Positions 44,509-55,362 are shown, counted from the first letter of the stretch. The stretch is DNA of 64,000 nucleotides from Hellea balneolensis DSM 19091 (GCF_000428525.1 NZ_AUAC01000002.1:1172179-1236178); one strand, 5' to 3'. The notes: generated by a model from the sequence alone, not told the origin. Translations and numbers: made by a program.

Positions 44509-47187
44509 ATGCGGGCTGTTAGTTTAATATCTTTGGCGCCTCTGCTTTTCATTGTGGGCTGCAATGGGCAAAGCAAAGAGGATGTCTCTGAGGCAGTCAA
44601 TAACACGGCCCAAGTCACAACTGAACCCGTAAAATCAGATACTGTTCAGCGCGGCCCCGAACCTGATTGGGCAGATGCGTCCGAATTATTACCCAAGCCC
44701 GAAAATCAAACGGGGCTTATTTTTCTAAGGCGTAACGATACGGCCGTTCATTTAAACAAAAAAGGGCAATCCACCTATACAAACCAACGCATATCCCTAT
44801 TGGACTCCCGCGCTCTTGAAGTTGGAAACTTATCTCTGGTTTGGAACCCTGAAACCGGCAGCCCTGTTCTACATAAGCTTTTAGTCCACAGAGACGGAGA
44901 GGTCATAGATGTTCTGAAGGATAATAGTTTCGAAGTTGTCCGCCAAGAAGACCAACTTGAACAGTCCATGTTGAACGGATTTCTGACGGCGATATTGCGC
45001 GTACCGGACTTGCGCGTGGGCGATGAACTGGAATGGGCTTACACAACTCCGTCTCACGATCTCACCTTGGGCGATAAAAGTTACGGTATGATATCACTGG
45101 CCGCCGCAATACAATCCGGCGCTTACAAAGCCAGTATCATTTGGGATGAAGGGCAAAAGCCAAATCTTCAAACAACAGATGACCTTAAGGACTCTCTTAC
45201 GAAAACGGCTAACAGCATTTCCATTACACTTAACAATGCAGAGATTATAACCCCTGCAAAAGAGGCCCCATTGCGCTATAGTTGGCAGAGAATTCTTGAG
45301 TATAGTGATTTTGAGACTTGGCCTGCAGTTTCGAAAAAATTTCACACTTTTTATGATGACGCTTCTAAATTTTCGCAAAGCTCAAACCTAATTGATGAGG
45401 TAAAACGAATAGCAAAAAACAATCCCCAAGACATAGATCGTATAAAATCAGCTCTCAAATTAGTTCAACAACAAGTGCGTTATATTTATGTTGGCTTAAA
45501 TGGCGGAAATATTCGGGCTGCAACTGCTGAAGAAACGTGGAAGCGCCGCTATGGGGACTGTAAAGGAAAAGCCGCTTTGCTACTGGCGTTGCTACGCGAA
45601 TTAAATATCGAGGCGGAATTGATATTAGTGAATAATTCCGGAACAGATGACGGGTTTGATGCGCGCTTGCCAAACCCCTTACTTTTTGATCATGTCATCT
45701 TACGTGCTCAAATTGACGGGCAAAACTACTGGCTCGACCCAACCTTACCAGCGATCATTGAGCCTAGTTTAAACCCCATAATTCCTTATCGCTGGATACT
45801 CCCACTCTCATCAAAAGGTGAAACCCTTCAAAGCGTAGAAAATGCAGCTTTTGAGCTCCCGCATGACATGGGAATTACCGAATATGATGCTCGAGAGGGA
45901 TTTGACAAACCTGCCCGAAAAAAACGCATTATGGTAAAGCGAGGTGTCGAAGGACTTGCAGAGTATATGCAATATTCCGCGCTCACAGCCGAGCAGTTAA
46001 AAACTGGTTACAAAAATGCCCTGACAGGTTCAGACGCCTGGAATGTCGTTGAAGATGTAACATATCGATATGACACTGACAGCCAAGCAAGCATTCTTAC
46101 AATAAAAGGAACTGGTCCCGTTGATTGGGAGAAGAAATCTAGGGGCATATATACGCTCACATTACCGGGCGGTGGATTTAGCCCGCCATCAAGACGTCAG
46201 CGTTCTGAAGGAGAATATGGAGATATCCCTTTTTACTCTAAACGAAGTTACAGCTGTCACGTCACGACGGTGAGGTTACCTGATGCAACAAAGTTAAAAA
46301 ATTGGGGTTATAATACAACATACCAAAATGAAATTTTTGGACGTAGATATTACCGCATGATGGAACGTCATGATGATCGTTCGATTCGTATGGTCAGGTC
46401 TTCACGTGTCGAGGACCAGGAAATCACCACTCAAAAGGCGACACATGATAATGAGCGTATCAGCAATTTTGATAACTCTATGGCAATAATCGAATATAAT
46501 CCGAACAAAGTAATGATTCCCTGGGGAAATCAAAAGCCCGTCCCGGCAACCTATGACATGGATTGGACGGGATCTGATGTCCCGTGCCAACCTGCAATTA
46601 TATCTCCTGAGTCCAGAGCTGTGTCCCGGCAAAACACCTTAGAGGCTGAAGCCAAAACAGGAGATGTTTCGGCGCAATATAAGTTGGGTAAATTTTTGCA
46701 GAAAGGCCAAATCTACAATACACCTGAGGACGCTTTGGAATGGTTAGAAAAAGCCGCAGAGCAGGGCCACAAAAAAGCAAACTTTGAATTAGGGCGGCAT
46801 TATGCATTACAAGAAACAGATCTAAAAAAAGCAGCTAAATATCTGAAAACATCAGAAGACAAAAAGGAAGGTATTTTTTTATTAGCTGACATTTACTTTA
46901 GAAACCCCGAGCTTTTCCCGGATATATCAGATGCTCGCATTATGGAATTGTACCGTCTTAGTTCTGATAATGATTCCCTTCACGCTCATAGAGCTCTGGC
47001 GCAACGATATAAAGATGGCTCCATGATAAAGCGTGATGAAGTGGAGGCCTTAAAATGGGCTTTCATTGCAAATGGGTTTGATACAGGTTCCAATTTTAGA
47101 TTTAAAAGTGACCTTTCTGAAAAAGAGGTAAATGAGGCCCGTAATAGAGCGCAGGAATGGATAAACACTTTTCGAACAGGTGAATAA
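44509..47187 (+). CDS. DUF3857-transglutaminase-Sel1 repeat lipoprotein
   Basis: The 892-residue protein starts with a lipoprotein signal (lipobox IVGC). Residues about 55-240 resemble DUF3857 (NDTAVHLNKKGQSTYTNQR, VHRDGEVIDVL). A transglutaminase-like domain follows with the complete triad Cys351 (YGDCKGKAALL), His395 (FDHVI) and Asp410 (WLDPT). The C-terminal quarter contains Sel1-type helical repeats (AQYKLGKFLQKG, EDALEWLEKAAEQGHKKANFELG). Many DUF3857-transglutaminase proteins exist in Gram-negative bacteria as exported proteins of unknown target, and the added Sel1 part is less common. It probably acts on proteins or peptides in the periplasm. It has no clear operon partner. Confidence 0.85.
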   Translation: MRAVSLISLAPLLFIVGCNGQSKEDVSEAVNNTAQVTTEPVKSDTVQRGPEPDWADASELLPKPENQTGLIFLRRNDTAVHLNKKGQSTYTNQRISLLDSRALEVGNLSLVWNPETGSPVLHKLLVHRDGEVIDVLKDNSFEVVRQEDQLEQSMLNGFLTAILRVPDLRVGDELEWAYTTPSHDLTLGDKSYGMISLAAAIQSGAYKASIIWDEGQKPNLQTTDDLKDSLTKTANSISITLNNAEIITPAKEAPLRYSWQRILEYSDFETWPAVSKKFHTFYDDASKFSQSSNLIDEVKRIAKNNPQDIDRIKSALKLVQQQVRYIYVGLNGGNIRAATAEETWKRRYGDCKGKAALLLALLRELNIEAELILVNNSGTDDGFDARLPNPLLFDHVILRAQIDGQNYWLDPTLPAIIEPSLNPIIPYRWILPLSSKGETLQSVENAAFELPHDMGITEYDAREGFDKPARKKRIMVKRGVEGLAEYMQYSALTAEQLKTGYKNALTGSDAWNVVEDVTYRYDTDSQASILTIKGTGPVDWEKKSRGIYTLTLPGGGFSPPSRRQRSEGEYGDIPFYSKRSYSCHVTTVRLPDATKLKNWGYNTTYQNEIFGRRYYRMMERHDDRSIRMVRSSRVEDQEITTQKATHDNERISNFDNSMAIIEYNPNKVMIPWGNQKPVPATYDMDWTGSDVPCQPAIISPESRAVSRQNTLEAEAKTGDVSAQYKLGKFLQKGQIYNTPEDALEWLEKAAEQGHKKANFELGRHYALQETDLKKAAKYLKTSEDKKEGIFLLADIYFRNPELFPDISDARIMELYRLSSDNDSLHAHRALAQRYKDGSMIKRDEVEALKWAFIANGFDTGSNFRFKSDLSEKEVNEARNRAQEWINTFRTGE

Positions 47188-47319
47188 TTACCAACCCAAT
47201 TCCCGCCCCAAAGACGCACATATTCTCTTGAAACCTGCTTCGCTTTCCGCTACTAGGCCGCCACGTCAGCGGACTCATGCCTTGTGGGTTCGCTTTATTA
47301 TTGATTTATGGAGGCCCCG

Positions 47320-47499
47320 ATGGCTGTCCCAAAGAGTAAAATTTCCAATTCACGCCGCGGCATGCGCCGCGCGCATGATAAGCTAACGGCTGTCAACTAT
47401 GTCGAAGACAAGGATAGCGGAGAGCTGCGTCGTCAACACCACATCGACCTGAAATCAGGTATGTATCGTGGTCGTCAGGTTTTAACGCCTAAAGACTAG
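47320..47499 (+). CDS. rpmF: 50S ribosomal protein L32
   Basis: The 59-residue basic protein begins [20 protein letters not shown], the conserved start of bacterial L32, and ends with the [16 protein letters not shown] block. It lacks the zinc-binding cysteines, as is common in alphaproteobacteria. The start at 47320 has GGAGG at good distance; the frame opens 12 bases earlier at an ATG that is part of the ribosome-site region. It lies 33 bases before eno. The usual partners plsX and fabH are not here. Confidence 0.96.
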   Translation: MAVPKSKISNSRRGMRRAHDKLTAVNYVEDKDSGELRRQHHIDLKSGMYRGRQVLTPKD

Positions 47500-48822
<1,323 letters not shown>

Positions 48823-48833
48823 GAGATCTGATT

Positions 48834-49697
48834 TTGACCACCATAAGCTTTAGACACAGAACATTTATCAATATTCTAAGGCTTATTGGCGGGCGAAAAA
48901 TACTAGCCAAGCAATTTGAGCGCGGCAAAGGCAATACCGCCGCTCCGACGAAAGGGCAGCGCAAGCGCTATAATATTGACCGCACGGAATTTCGCGGGCA
49001 GCCTGTCTGGAGCTATGCGGGCAATGATACGCTAATATATTATATTCACGGCGGCGGCTTTGTGGCTGGGTTCTCGTATTTTTATTTCCCTATGATGGGC
49101 AAGATTGCGCAGCAAGCCGGGGCTACCCTCACCGCGCCGGACTATCCTCTCTTTCCAAATATTGATGCCCCAGGAACACATGATTGGATCCGCGCCCATT
49201 ATGACGAAACAATAAAGCAGCTAAACCCGTCCAAAGTTGTCCTGATGGGGGATTCTGCGGGGGCCAATGCCGCCATGGTTCTGGCCCAAAGCCTCATTAA
49301 ATCTAAGACGCCGGCAGATAAACTTGTTATGCTCTCGCCCTGGATAGACCTGCGCATGGTGCATCCAGATATGGTGCAGCATGATGAAGAGCAATTACTA
49401 GACGGCAGCAAAGTTCACCTCGCTGCAGAGCGCCATGCGGGAGAGCTAAGCCTGGAGGATCCGCTGATTAGCCCCATTTTCGGCGATCTAGCGTCCCTAC
49501 CTCCGACATGGGTCTTCACCGCCGATAAAGATCTGCTGCATCCTGATATTATGAGTTCGGTTGAGAAAATGCGCGCGGCTGGCCTCACGCCGGCTCTCGA
49601 TTTGGCCGAAGGCTTGGCTCATGTTTATATGTTACTCCCTACACCTGAGGGCAAAGCGGGGCTGAGCCGCATTGCTGAGGCCGCCCGCTTTTCGTAA
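48834..49697 (+). CDS. Alpha/beta hydrolase, hormone-sensitive-lipase type
   Basis: The 287-residue hydrolase shows the oxyanion motif HGGG at 72-75 and the nucleophile elbow GDSAG with Ser141, both typical of the HSL/esterase family. A likely catalytic Asp lies in FTADKDLLHPD and the His in GLAHVYMLL. It starts with a TTG that has AGGAG eight bases before it, 11 bases after the eno stop. It probably hydrolyses short acyl esters, but the natural substrate is unknown. It sits in the eno-ftsB-pdh block without an obvious metabolic link. Confidence 0.87.
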   Translation: MTTISFRHRTFINILRLIGGRKILAKQFERGKGNTAAPTKGQRKRYNIDRTEFRGQPVWSYAGNDTLIYYIHGGGFVAGFSYFYFPMMGKIAQQAGATLTAPDYPLFPNIDAPGTHDWIRAHYDETIKQLNPSKVVLMGDSAGANAAMVLAQSLIKSKTPADKLVMLSPWIDLRMVHPDMVQHDEEQLLDGSKVHLAAERHAGELSLEDPLISPIFGDLASLPPTWVFTADKDLLHPDIMSSVEKMRAAGLTPALDLAEGLAHVYMLLPTPEGKAGLSRIAEAARFS

Positions 49698-49740
49698 ATT
49701 ATTAACGCAATCCTAACCATAAACCGCGCATAGATGGCTC

Positions 49741-50049
49741 ATGGAACGCCTAAAGAAAATACGCAATAAATGGCCGTTTTTCGCGCTCATTACGCTTTAT
49801 ATCTATCTGGCTTTTCATGCTTTTTCAGGCTCACAAGGCTTAATGCGTTGGGTTGATTATGAAAATGATATTGAACGAAATAAGATTAAACTTGAAGCCG
49901 TGACAGCACGGCGAGAGGCTCTCGAAGCCCATGCAGATAGCCTTAAGGCTTCCCAGCTTGATTTGGATATGCTTGACAGAAAATCAAGAGAAATGCTTTT
50001 TGTTTCGCGTCCGAATGAAAAGACGATTTGGCTTGACCCAACCCCTTAA
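49741..50049 (+). CDS. ftsB: Septum formation initiator FtsB/DivIC family
   Basis: This 102-residue protein has a short basic cytoplasmic end, one membrane helix (about residues 12-30) and a coiled coil (about 38-78), then a conserved C-terminal segment (DLDMLDRKSREML). This is the single-pass FtsB/DivIC design that joins FtsL and FtsQ in the divisome. Its place between eno and the pyruvate dehydrogenase genes is the usual alphaproteobacterial one and supports the call. Confidence 0.92.
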   Translation: MERLKKIRNKWPFFALITLYIYLAFHAFSGSQGLMRWVDYENDIERNKIKLEAVTARREALEAHADSLKASQLDLDMLDRKSREMLFVSRPNEKTIWLDPTP

Positions 50050-50127
50050 AAACACTCATAAGACAGTCAATATTCCTTGAGCATTGTGGCTTAATTCACA
50101 TGCGTAATATTATGAGCGAGTGTGACT

Positions 50128-51135
50128 ATGGCGGCCAAGAAAAAAACGGCAAAGAAGCTTAAGACGGATAAAGAAGAACTTCTCAAATATTATCGCGATA
50201 TGCTGCTCATTCGCCGCTTTGAAGAAAAAGCCGGACAGCTTTACGGCATGGGCCAAATCGCAGGTTTCTGTCACCTTTATATCGGCCAAGAAGCCGTTGT
50301 CGTCGGGGCGCGTGCCGGCATGATTGAGGGCGACCAAATGATTACAGGCTATCGCGACCATGGCCATATGCTCGCTTGCGGCATGGAATCACGTGGCGTT
50401 ATGGCTGAACTGACGGGACGCAGCGGCGGCTATTCACGCGGTAAGGGTGGCTCCATGCACATGTTCTCTACCGAGAAGCACTTTTATGGCGGTCACGGTA
50501 TTGTCGGCGCGCAAGTGCCGATTGGTGCTGGCCTCGCCCTCGCAAATAAATATACCGAAAATGGTAATGTCTCCCTCGCCTTCTTTGGCGACGGCGCGTC
50601 CAATCAAGGCCAAGTCTATGAAGCCTTTAACATGGCCAAGCTTTGGGACCTTCCCGTCGTGTTCGTGATTGAAAACAACCAATATGCTATGGGCACATCG
50701 GTCCAGCGAAGCTCCGCCGAAACAGAGCTGTTTAAACGCGGCTCAAGCTTTGAAATAGAAGGCCTGCAAGTGGACGGCATGAATGTCCTCGAAGTGCGCG
50801 ACGCTGCCAAAAAAGCGATCAAACATGCCCGCGACGGCAAAGGTCCGATGATTTTGGAAATGAAAACATATCGCTATCGTGGCCATTCTATGTCTGATCC
50901 TGCTAAATACCGCTCCCGCGATGAAGTGACTAAAACGCGCAGCGAACGCGACCCCATTGATATGGCAAAAGCTCACCTCTTGGACGAAAAATGGGTCGAT
51001 GAGGCCGAGCTGAAAGCCATTGATAAAGAGATCAAAGCCATTGTCGCAGACGCCGCCGAATTTGCCCAGACCAGCCCCGAGCCAGATCCGTCTGAGCTTT
51101 ATACGGATGTGCTGCTTCCGGTTGATGCCGCCTAA
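50128..51135 (+). CDS. pdhA: Pyruvate dehydrogenase E1 component alpha subunit
   Basis: The 335-residue subunit binds thiamine diphosphate together with PdhB. The TPP motif GDGASNQGQVYEAFNMA, the ENNQYAMGT stretch and the loop YRYRGHSMSDPAKYR are conserved. An N-terminal Lys-rich leader (AAKKKTAKKLK) precedes the domain. The ATG at 50128 was chosen; an in-frame GTG lies six bases earlier. Its stop overlaps the start of a DUF3291 gene (TAATG), so unlike the usual pdhA-pdhB pair, two unrelated small genes follow before pdhB. Confidence 0.96.
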   Translation: MAAKKKTAKKLKTDKEELLKYYRDMLLIRRFEEKAGQLYGMGQIAGFCHLYIGQEAVVVGARAGMIEGDQMITGYRDHGHMLACGMESRGVMAELTGRSGGYSRGKGGSMHMFSTEKHFYGGHGIVGAQVPIGAGLALANKYTENGNVSLAFFGDGASNQGQVYEAFNMAKLWDLPVVFVIENNQYAMGTSVQRSSAETELFKRGSSFEIEGLQVDGMNVLEVRDAAKKAIKHARDGKGPMILEMKTYRYRGHSMSDPAKYRSRDEVTKTRSERDPIDMAKAHLLDEKWVDEAELKAIDKEIKAIVADAAEFAQTSPEPDPSELYTDVLLPVDAA

Positions 51136-51623
51136 TGCAACTGGCGCAGCTAAATATCGCTGAAGCCAAATATGGCACCGAGGACGCCCGCATGGACGGC
51201 TTTACCGGCCGCGTGGATATCATCAACGCTATGGCAGATCGTTCGCCAGGATTTATCTGGCGCCTGACCGATGATGACGAAACGGATGGAGCGTTGTCGC
51301 TACGCATGGAGGGGCAGAATGATTACACCCTCGTGAACATGTCTGTTTGGGCCGATATCGAAAGCTTGTTTCATTTCATTTACAAAACGGCACATGCCAA
51401 AGTTATGCAGGGCAAGAATGATTGGTTTAACCCCATGAGCCGCAATCATATGGTTCTATGGTGGGTCGAAGACGGCCATATCCCGTCCATGGATGAAGCC
51501 AAGACTAAACTCGATGCTATCCGCGCCCATGGCCCCTCGCCTGAGGCCTTTGATTTTCAAACGCCGTTTTCTGATAGCGGTGCTCCCGTCAAAACCAATT
51601 TCCCCAAAAAGGACTGTGCATAA
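51135..51623 (+). CDS. DUF3291 domain protein
   Basis: The 162-residue soluble protein matches the DUF3291 pattern: LAQLNIAEAKY at the start, MADRSPGFIWRL, VNMSVWADIESLFHFIYKTAH, MVLWWVEDGHIPSMDEAKTKLD and the end HGPSPEAFDF. The fold is expected to be a ferredoxin-like dimeric alpha-beta barrel, as in monooxygenase-like stress proteins, but no activity is known. Both ends overlap neighbours as TAATG, so it is locked translationally between pdhA and a MAPEG gene. Confidence 0.85.
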   Translation: MQLAQLNIAEAKYGTEDARMDGFTGRVDIINAMADRSPGFIWRLTDDDETDGALSLRMEGQNDYTLVNMSVWADIESLFHFIYKTAHAKVMQGKNDWFNPMSRNHMVLWWVEDGHIPSMDEAKTKLDAIRAHGPSPEAFDFQTPFSDSGAPVKTNFPKKDCA

Positions 51624-52024
51624 TGGCTATTGAACTTAAATATCTCGTCTGGAGCGTAGCGCTCTTTTTCGTCATGATTTTGGCGCAAGCTATCGCGGCA
51701 ACATTATCAAAAAAAGCCAGTTTGTCTGAACTTGTTGGACCTCGTGATAACATGCCCAAAGACGGGCTGACGCCGCTACATGGCCGTACAAAACGCGCAC
51801 AAGCTAATTTCGTTGAAAGCATGTGCATGTTTGCGCCGCTGGTTTTAGTCGCCGCCGTCACAAATAGTTTTTCAGATTTAACCGCCCTTGGCGCGGCTCT
51901 GTTTTTCTGGGGGCGTGTTGTCTTTGCCCCGACATATTGGCTGGGCGTACCTTGGGTACGCACATTGGCGTGGTTTGTCTCCATCGCCGGAATACTTATG
52001 ATCCTCTGGGAGCTTTTAACCTAA
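51623..52024 (+). CDS. MAPEG family membrane protein
   Basis: This 133-residue protein has four hydrophobic segments and the MAPEG pattern ([52 protein letters not shown]). Bacterial members are mostly uncharacterised relatives of microsomal glutathione transferases. The gene overlaps the DUF3291 gene before it and pdhB after it, each as TAATG. It thus belongs to the pdh transcript, although no biochemical link to pyruvate oxidation is known. Confidence 0.88.
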   Translation: MAIELKYLVWSVALFFVMILAQAIAATLSKKASLSELVGPRDNMPKDGLTPLHGRTKRAQANFVESMCMFAPLVLVAAVTNSFSDLTALGAALFFWGRVVFAPTYWLGVPWVRTLAWFVSIAGILMILWELLT

Positions 52025-53421
52025 TGGCTATTGATATTAAAATGCCCGCGCTTTCTCCGACCATGGAGGAAGGCACACTGTCGAAATGGCTCGTTAAAGA
52101 GGGCGATACGATTTCGTCCGGCGATATTCTGGCGGAGATTGAAACCGATAAAGCGACGATGGAAGTCGAGTCCATCGATGAGGGTGTTGTTGGAAAAATC
52201 ACGGTTGAAGCCGGCACGGATAACGTCAAAGTCGGCACAGTGATTTTGCAATTGCTTGAGGACGGCGAAGACGAAAGCGTCCTTCGAGACGCCGCTGTCG
52301 CGGCTCCTCAGGATGAGGAGACACAAACAGTACCCACTTCTCCAAAACCTCAAACGACTGCCCCTCATCCTGAGGAGGGCGCGAAAGCGACCGTCTCGAA
52401 GGACGTACCAAGTGATCCTGCCATACCGACCAATATCAAAATGGTCGACACCACCGTCCGCGATGCGCTCCGTGATGCTATGGCCGAGGAAATGCGCCGC
52501 GACGAAAAAGTCTTTGTCATGGGCGAAGAAGTTGCTGAATATCAAGGGGCATACAAAGTCACCCGCGAGCTCTTGCAGGAATTTGGCTCCAAACGCGTCA
52601 TTGATACGCCGATTACAGAATATGGTTTTGCCGGTATCGGTGTCGGCGCGGCCATGGGGGGTCTCCGTCCGATTGTCGAATTTATGACCTTCAACTTCGC
52701 CATGCAGGCGATTGACCACATCATCAACTCTGCCGCTAAGACGCTTTATATGTCAGGCGGTCAAATGCGCTGTCCTATCGTATTCCGCGGGCCAAACGGC
52801 GCGGCCTCTCGCGTCGGCGCGCAGCATAGCCATGATTATTCCAGTTGGTATGCCAATGTACCGGGTCTGAAAGTCGTTGCGCCTTATGACGCCGCCGATG
52901 CCAAAGGCCTGCTGAAAGCCGCCATTCGCGACCCGAACCCTGTTGTCTTCCTCGAGCATGAATTGCTTTACGGCGAGACCTTTGAGGTGCCCGATATGGA
53001 TGATTTCCTTATCCCGATTGGTAAAGCGAAAGTCCGCCGCGAAGGCGCGGATGTCACCCTCGTCGCCCATAGCCGCATGGTCGGGCGTTGCTTAGAGGCC
53101 GCTGAACAGCTCGCCGCTGAAGGCATTGACGCTGAAGTCATCGACCTACGTACAATCCGCCCGCTGGACAGTGATACGGTTATAGAGTCCGTAAAGAAAA
53201 CCAACCGCTTGGTCTGTGCCGAAGAAGGCTGGGGCCAAAGCGGCATAGGCTCAGAAATCGCCGCCCGCGTTGTCGCCGAAGCTTTCGATTACCTAGACGC
53301 CCCGCCGGAACGTGTCTTCCAAGTGGATGTGCCCCTGCCATATGCCGCGAATTTGGAAGCGCTGAGCTTGCCGGGAACCGAGGATGTGGTGAAAGCGGCT
53401 AAGAAGGTTTGTTATGTTTGA
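52024..53421 (+). CDS. pdhB: Pyruvate dehydrogenase E1 component beta subunit with N-terminal lipoyl domain
   Basis: The 465-residue protein joins a lipoyl domain (residues 1-80, lipoylated Lys43 in [12 protein letters not shown]) to the E1 beta domain (about 137-465, with [19 protein letters not shown] and [13 protein letters not shown]). This lipoyl-E1beta fusion is typical of alphaproteobacteria. The linker, residues about 85-128, is formed by a palindromic repeat element rather than the usual Ala/Pro sequence. The start at 52024 overlaps the MAPEG stop; an upstream frame extension lies inside that gene. The 3' end overlaps the following unknown gene by eight bases. Confidence 0.96.
   Translation: MAIDIKMPALSPTMEEGTLSKWLVKEGDTISSGDILAEIETDKATMEVESIDEGVVGKITVEAGTDNVKVGTVILQLLEDGEDESVLRDAAVAAPQDEETQTVPTSPKPQTTAPHPEEGAKATVSKDVPSDPAIPTNIKMVDTTVRDALRDAMAEEMRRDEKVFVMGEEVAEYQGAYKVTRELLQEFGSKRVIDTPITEYGFAGIGVGAAMGGLRPIVEFMTFNFAMQAIDHIINSAAKTLYMSGGQMRCPIVFRGPNGAASRVGAQHSHDYSSWYANVPGLKVVAPYDAADAKGLLKAAIRDPNPVVFLEHELLYGETFEVPDMDDFLIPIGKAKVRREGADVTLVAHSRMVGRCLEAAEQLAAEGIDAEVIDLRTIRPLDSDTVIESVKKTNRLVCAEEGWGQSGIGSEIAARVVAEAFDYLDAPPERVFQVDVPLPYAANLEALSLPGTEDVVKAAKKVCYV
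52278..52405. repeat. Palindromic repeat element inside the pdhB linker
   Basis: The 128-base element is bounded by CGTCCTTCGAGACG (52278-52291) and its exact reverse complement (52392-52405), a 14-base perfect pair. Inside lie CTCCTCAGGATGAGG (52304-52318) and its exact reverse complement (52363-52377), 15 bases. It reads in frame through PdhB residues about 85-128. The arms resemble the CCTGAGGAG/CTCGAAGGA repeats I recall as scattered through alphaproteobacterial genomes. Confidence 0.88.
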
Positions 53422-53848
53422 TTGGTCTCACTCTGAGATCATTAAAATACTCGATATTCCTGATCGAGTCGTCATTCAGGACATAACCAATCTTGAATGG
53501 GAACAAGTAGAAGGAACCGCCAAAGCGATTGTTTTAGGTAAAGATAAAAAGAACAATTTTCGCTCTTTTGAAATTAACTTTAACTGGGGGAGAGGTGTAA
53601 TCTTCTCCTCTCAAGAGTCAGATCATCTTGGTATTTTCAATGCAAAGAAAAATTTTGAACCCTTTCTCCAACCCAATGTGTATGAAGTTTTGAATTCTCC
53701 GATAATAAATAACTGGGCAAAAACTGAAGTCGTATTTGATGCATCAAAAGAACACCAAAGACATTTTATGATTTGTGCCGATGAAGAACTACTAAACGTA
53801 ATTGATACAGACCTACCTACAATAACAGAGGTTCCCTATGCCCATTGA
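53414..53848 (+). CDS. Hypothetical protein between pdhB and pdhC
   Basis: The 144-residue product matches no family I know. It has no signal peptide or membrane helix, is rich in Asn, Ile, Phe and Lys, and looks like a small beta-rich domain ([35 protein letters not shown]). Its DNA is clearly richer in A and T than the pdh genes on both sides, which suggests later acquisition. It overlaps the pdhB end by eight bases and the pdhC start by eleven, so it must be translated if the operon is. Similar small AT-rich proteins are sometimes immunity proteins; this is only a possibility. Confidence 0.7.
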   Translation: MFDWSHSEIIKILDIPDRVVIQDITNLEWEQVEGTAKAIVLGKDKKNNFRSFEINFNWGRGVIFSSQESDHLGIFNAKKNFEPFLQPNVYEVLNSPIINNWAKTEVVFDASKEHQRHFMICADEELLNVIDTDLPTITEVPYAH

Positions 53849-55229
53849 AATCCTCATGCCTGCCCTGTCTCCGACCATGGAAGAAGGCACTTTGTCTAAA
53901 TGGCTTGTCAAAGAAGGCGATACTGTCAATTCCGGTGACCTCTTAGCCGAGATTGAGACCGATAAAGCGACGATGGAAGTCGAAGCCGTCGAAGAAGGCA
54001 CCGTCGCCAAACTGCTCGTCGAGGCCGGGAGCGAAGGCGTGAAGGTCAATACGCCGATTGCGATATTGCTCGAAGAGGATGAGGATGCGAGTGCGCTAGA
54101 CGGGTATGAGGCGGGCGGCTCCTTCTCCCCGCAAGCGGGGGGAAGTACCCCCGAAGGGGGGGATGGGGGGTCACCCTCGACTAAGAACGATGGGTCGGAT
54201 CAAGACTCTGACAGCCCCCCATCGACCTCCGCTGATGCTCCGGCCACTTCCCCCCGTGAACGGGGAGAAGAGAAGAGCGGTGCGGACCGTATCAAAGCCT
54301 CCCCCCTCGCCAAGCGTCTCGCCAAAGATGCAGATATTGACCTTGCCTCTATCTCAGGCTCCGGCCCGAATGGACGGATCATCAAAGCCGATATCGAAGC
54401 GGCTAAATCGAGCGGTGCGGCTAAATCTGCGCCTAAAACCGATGCGCCCGCTAAAGACACAGCCCCCGAAGTCACCTCAACCGAACTCGGCCCTGTCCTT
54501 GGCGGCGGTGCGGATTATCTCGCTAAACTTGGCGTCGAGGCGGGCACTTACGACCTCGTCCCGCTTAACGGTATTCAGAAAGTCGTGGCGAAACGCCTCG
54601 CGGATTCCAACAACAATGTCCCTGACTTCCCGCTCACCATTGATTGCGAAATTGATGAGCTGTTGAAAATGCGCAAAGAGCTTAACGCCCAAGCGCCTGA
54701 AGGCGTGAAAATCAGCGTCAATGATATGCTCATCCGCGCGTCTGCCCTTGCCCTAAAACATGTGCCCGAAGCCAATGCGAGTTACACGCCCGATGGTGTG
54801 GCGATGCATAAGCATGCCGATGTCGCTGTGGCTGTGGCGATTGATAGCGGGTTAATCACGCCGATTGTGCGCGAAGCGGAGAATAAAGGCTTGTCCACTA
54901 TCTCAAGCGAGATGAAAGACCTCGCCGCCCGCGCGCGTGATAGAAAACTTAAGCCGAAAGAATATCAGGGCGGCACGTTCAGCATTTCCAATCTTGGCAT
55001 GATGGGCATCAAGGAATTTGGCTCTATCATCAATGAACCGCATGGTATGATACTCTCTGTCGGGGCCGGCGGCCCTCGTCCAGTTGTCAAAGACGGCGCG
55101 CTCGCCGTGGCCACCGTCATGACCGTCACCCTCACCTGTGATCACCGCGTTGTAGACGGGGCTTTAGGAGCAAAATGGCTCCAGCACTTTAAGCGCTATG
55201 TGGAGTCGCCAATTACTATGATGCTTTAA
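53838..55229 (+). CDS. pdhC: Pyruvate dehydrogenase E2 (dihydrolipoyllysine acetyltransferase)
   Basis: The 463-residue core subunit has a lipoyl domain (residues 1-80, Lys43 in [12 protein letters not shown]), a peripheral-subunit-binding domain (about 153-190, [20 protein letters not shown]) and the catalytic domain with the active-site block [14 protein letters not shown]. The first 25 residues almost repeat those of PdhB, showing that the lipoyl domains share a recent origin. The first linker (about 95-144) is unusual, full of Gly, Ser and Pro, and is encoded by a palindromic repeat element. A terminator-like hairpin lies about 65 bases after the stop. Confidence 0.96.
   Translation: MPIEILMPALSPTMEEGTLSKWLVKEGDTVNSGDLLAEIETDKATMEVEAVEEGTVAKLLVEAGSEGVKVNTPIAILLEEDEDASALDGYEAGGSFSPQAGGSTPEGGDGGSPSTKNDGSDQDSDSPPSTSADAPATSPRERGEEKSGADRIKASPLAKRLAKDADIDLASISGSGPNGRIIKADIEAAKSSGAAKSAPKTDAPAKDTAPEVTSTELGPVLGGGADYLAKLGVEAGTYDLVPLNGIQKVVAKRLADSNNNVPDFPLTIDCEIDELLKMRKELNAQAPEGVKISVNDMLIRASALALKHVPEANASYTPDGVAMHKHADVAVAVAIDSGLITPIVREAENKGLSTISSEMKDLAARARDRKLKPKEYQGGTFSISNLGMMGIKEFGSIINEPHGMILSVGAGGPRPVVKDGALAVATVMTVTLTCDHRVVDGALGAKWLQHFKRYVESPITMML
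54122..54270. repeat. Palindromic repeat element inside the pdhC linker
   Basis: The 149-base element is bounded by CTTCTCCCCG (54122-54131) and its exact reverse complement CGGGGAGAAG (54261-54270). Each end folds into its own hairpin (near 54122-54145 and 54247-54270). An inner pair GATGGGGGG (54162-54170) and CCCCCCATC (54215-54223) adds a third arm. It is a different family from the pdhB element. It reads in frame as PdhC residues about 95-144. Confidence 0.88.
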
Positions 55230-55294
55230 TCGTATAGGGGCTTATTACCGCCCCGCAACGCATAACCTGCAACTGTAAAAAGTCTTCCCTTTAT

Positions 55295-55318
55295 AGGGGA
55301 GTACCCTTGCCCCTTTTT
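55295..55318 (+). terminator. Weak terminator after pdhC
   Basis: AGGGG and CCCCT pair around a 10-base loop and run into five T residues about 65 bases after the pdhC stop. The stem is short, so termination may be partial. Confidence 0.45.
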
Positions 55319-55362
55319 GGTCATAATCTATAGTTAATAGAGTATTAAAGCTTTTGAGAGTT

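Noticed and set aside
52021..52719. 232-codon minus-strand frame opposite pdhB
   Set aside because: It is a shadow of the well-conserved pdhB coding sequence and has no family features.
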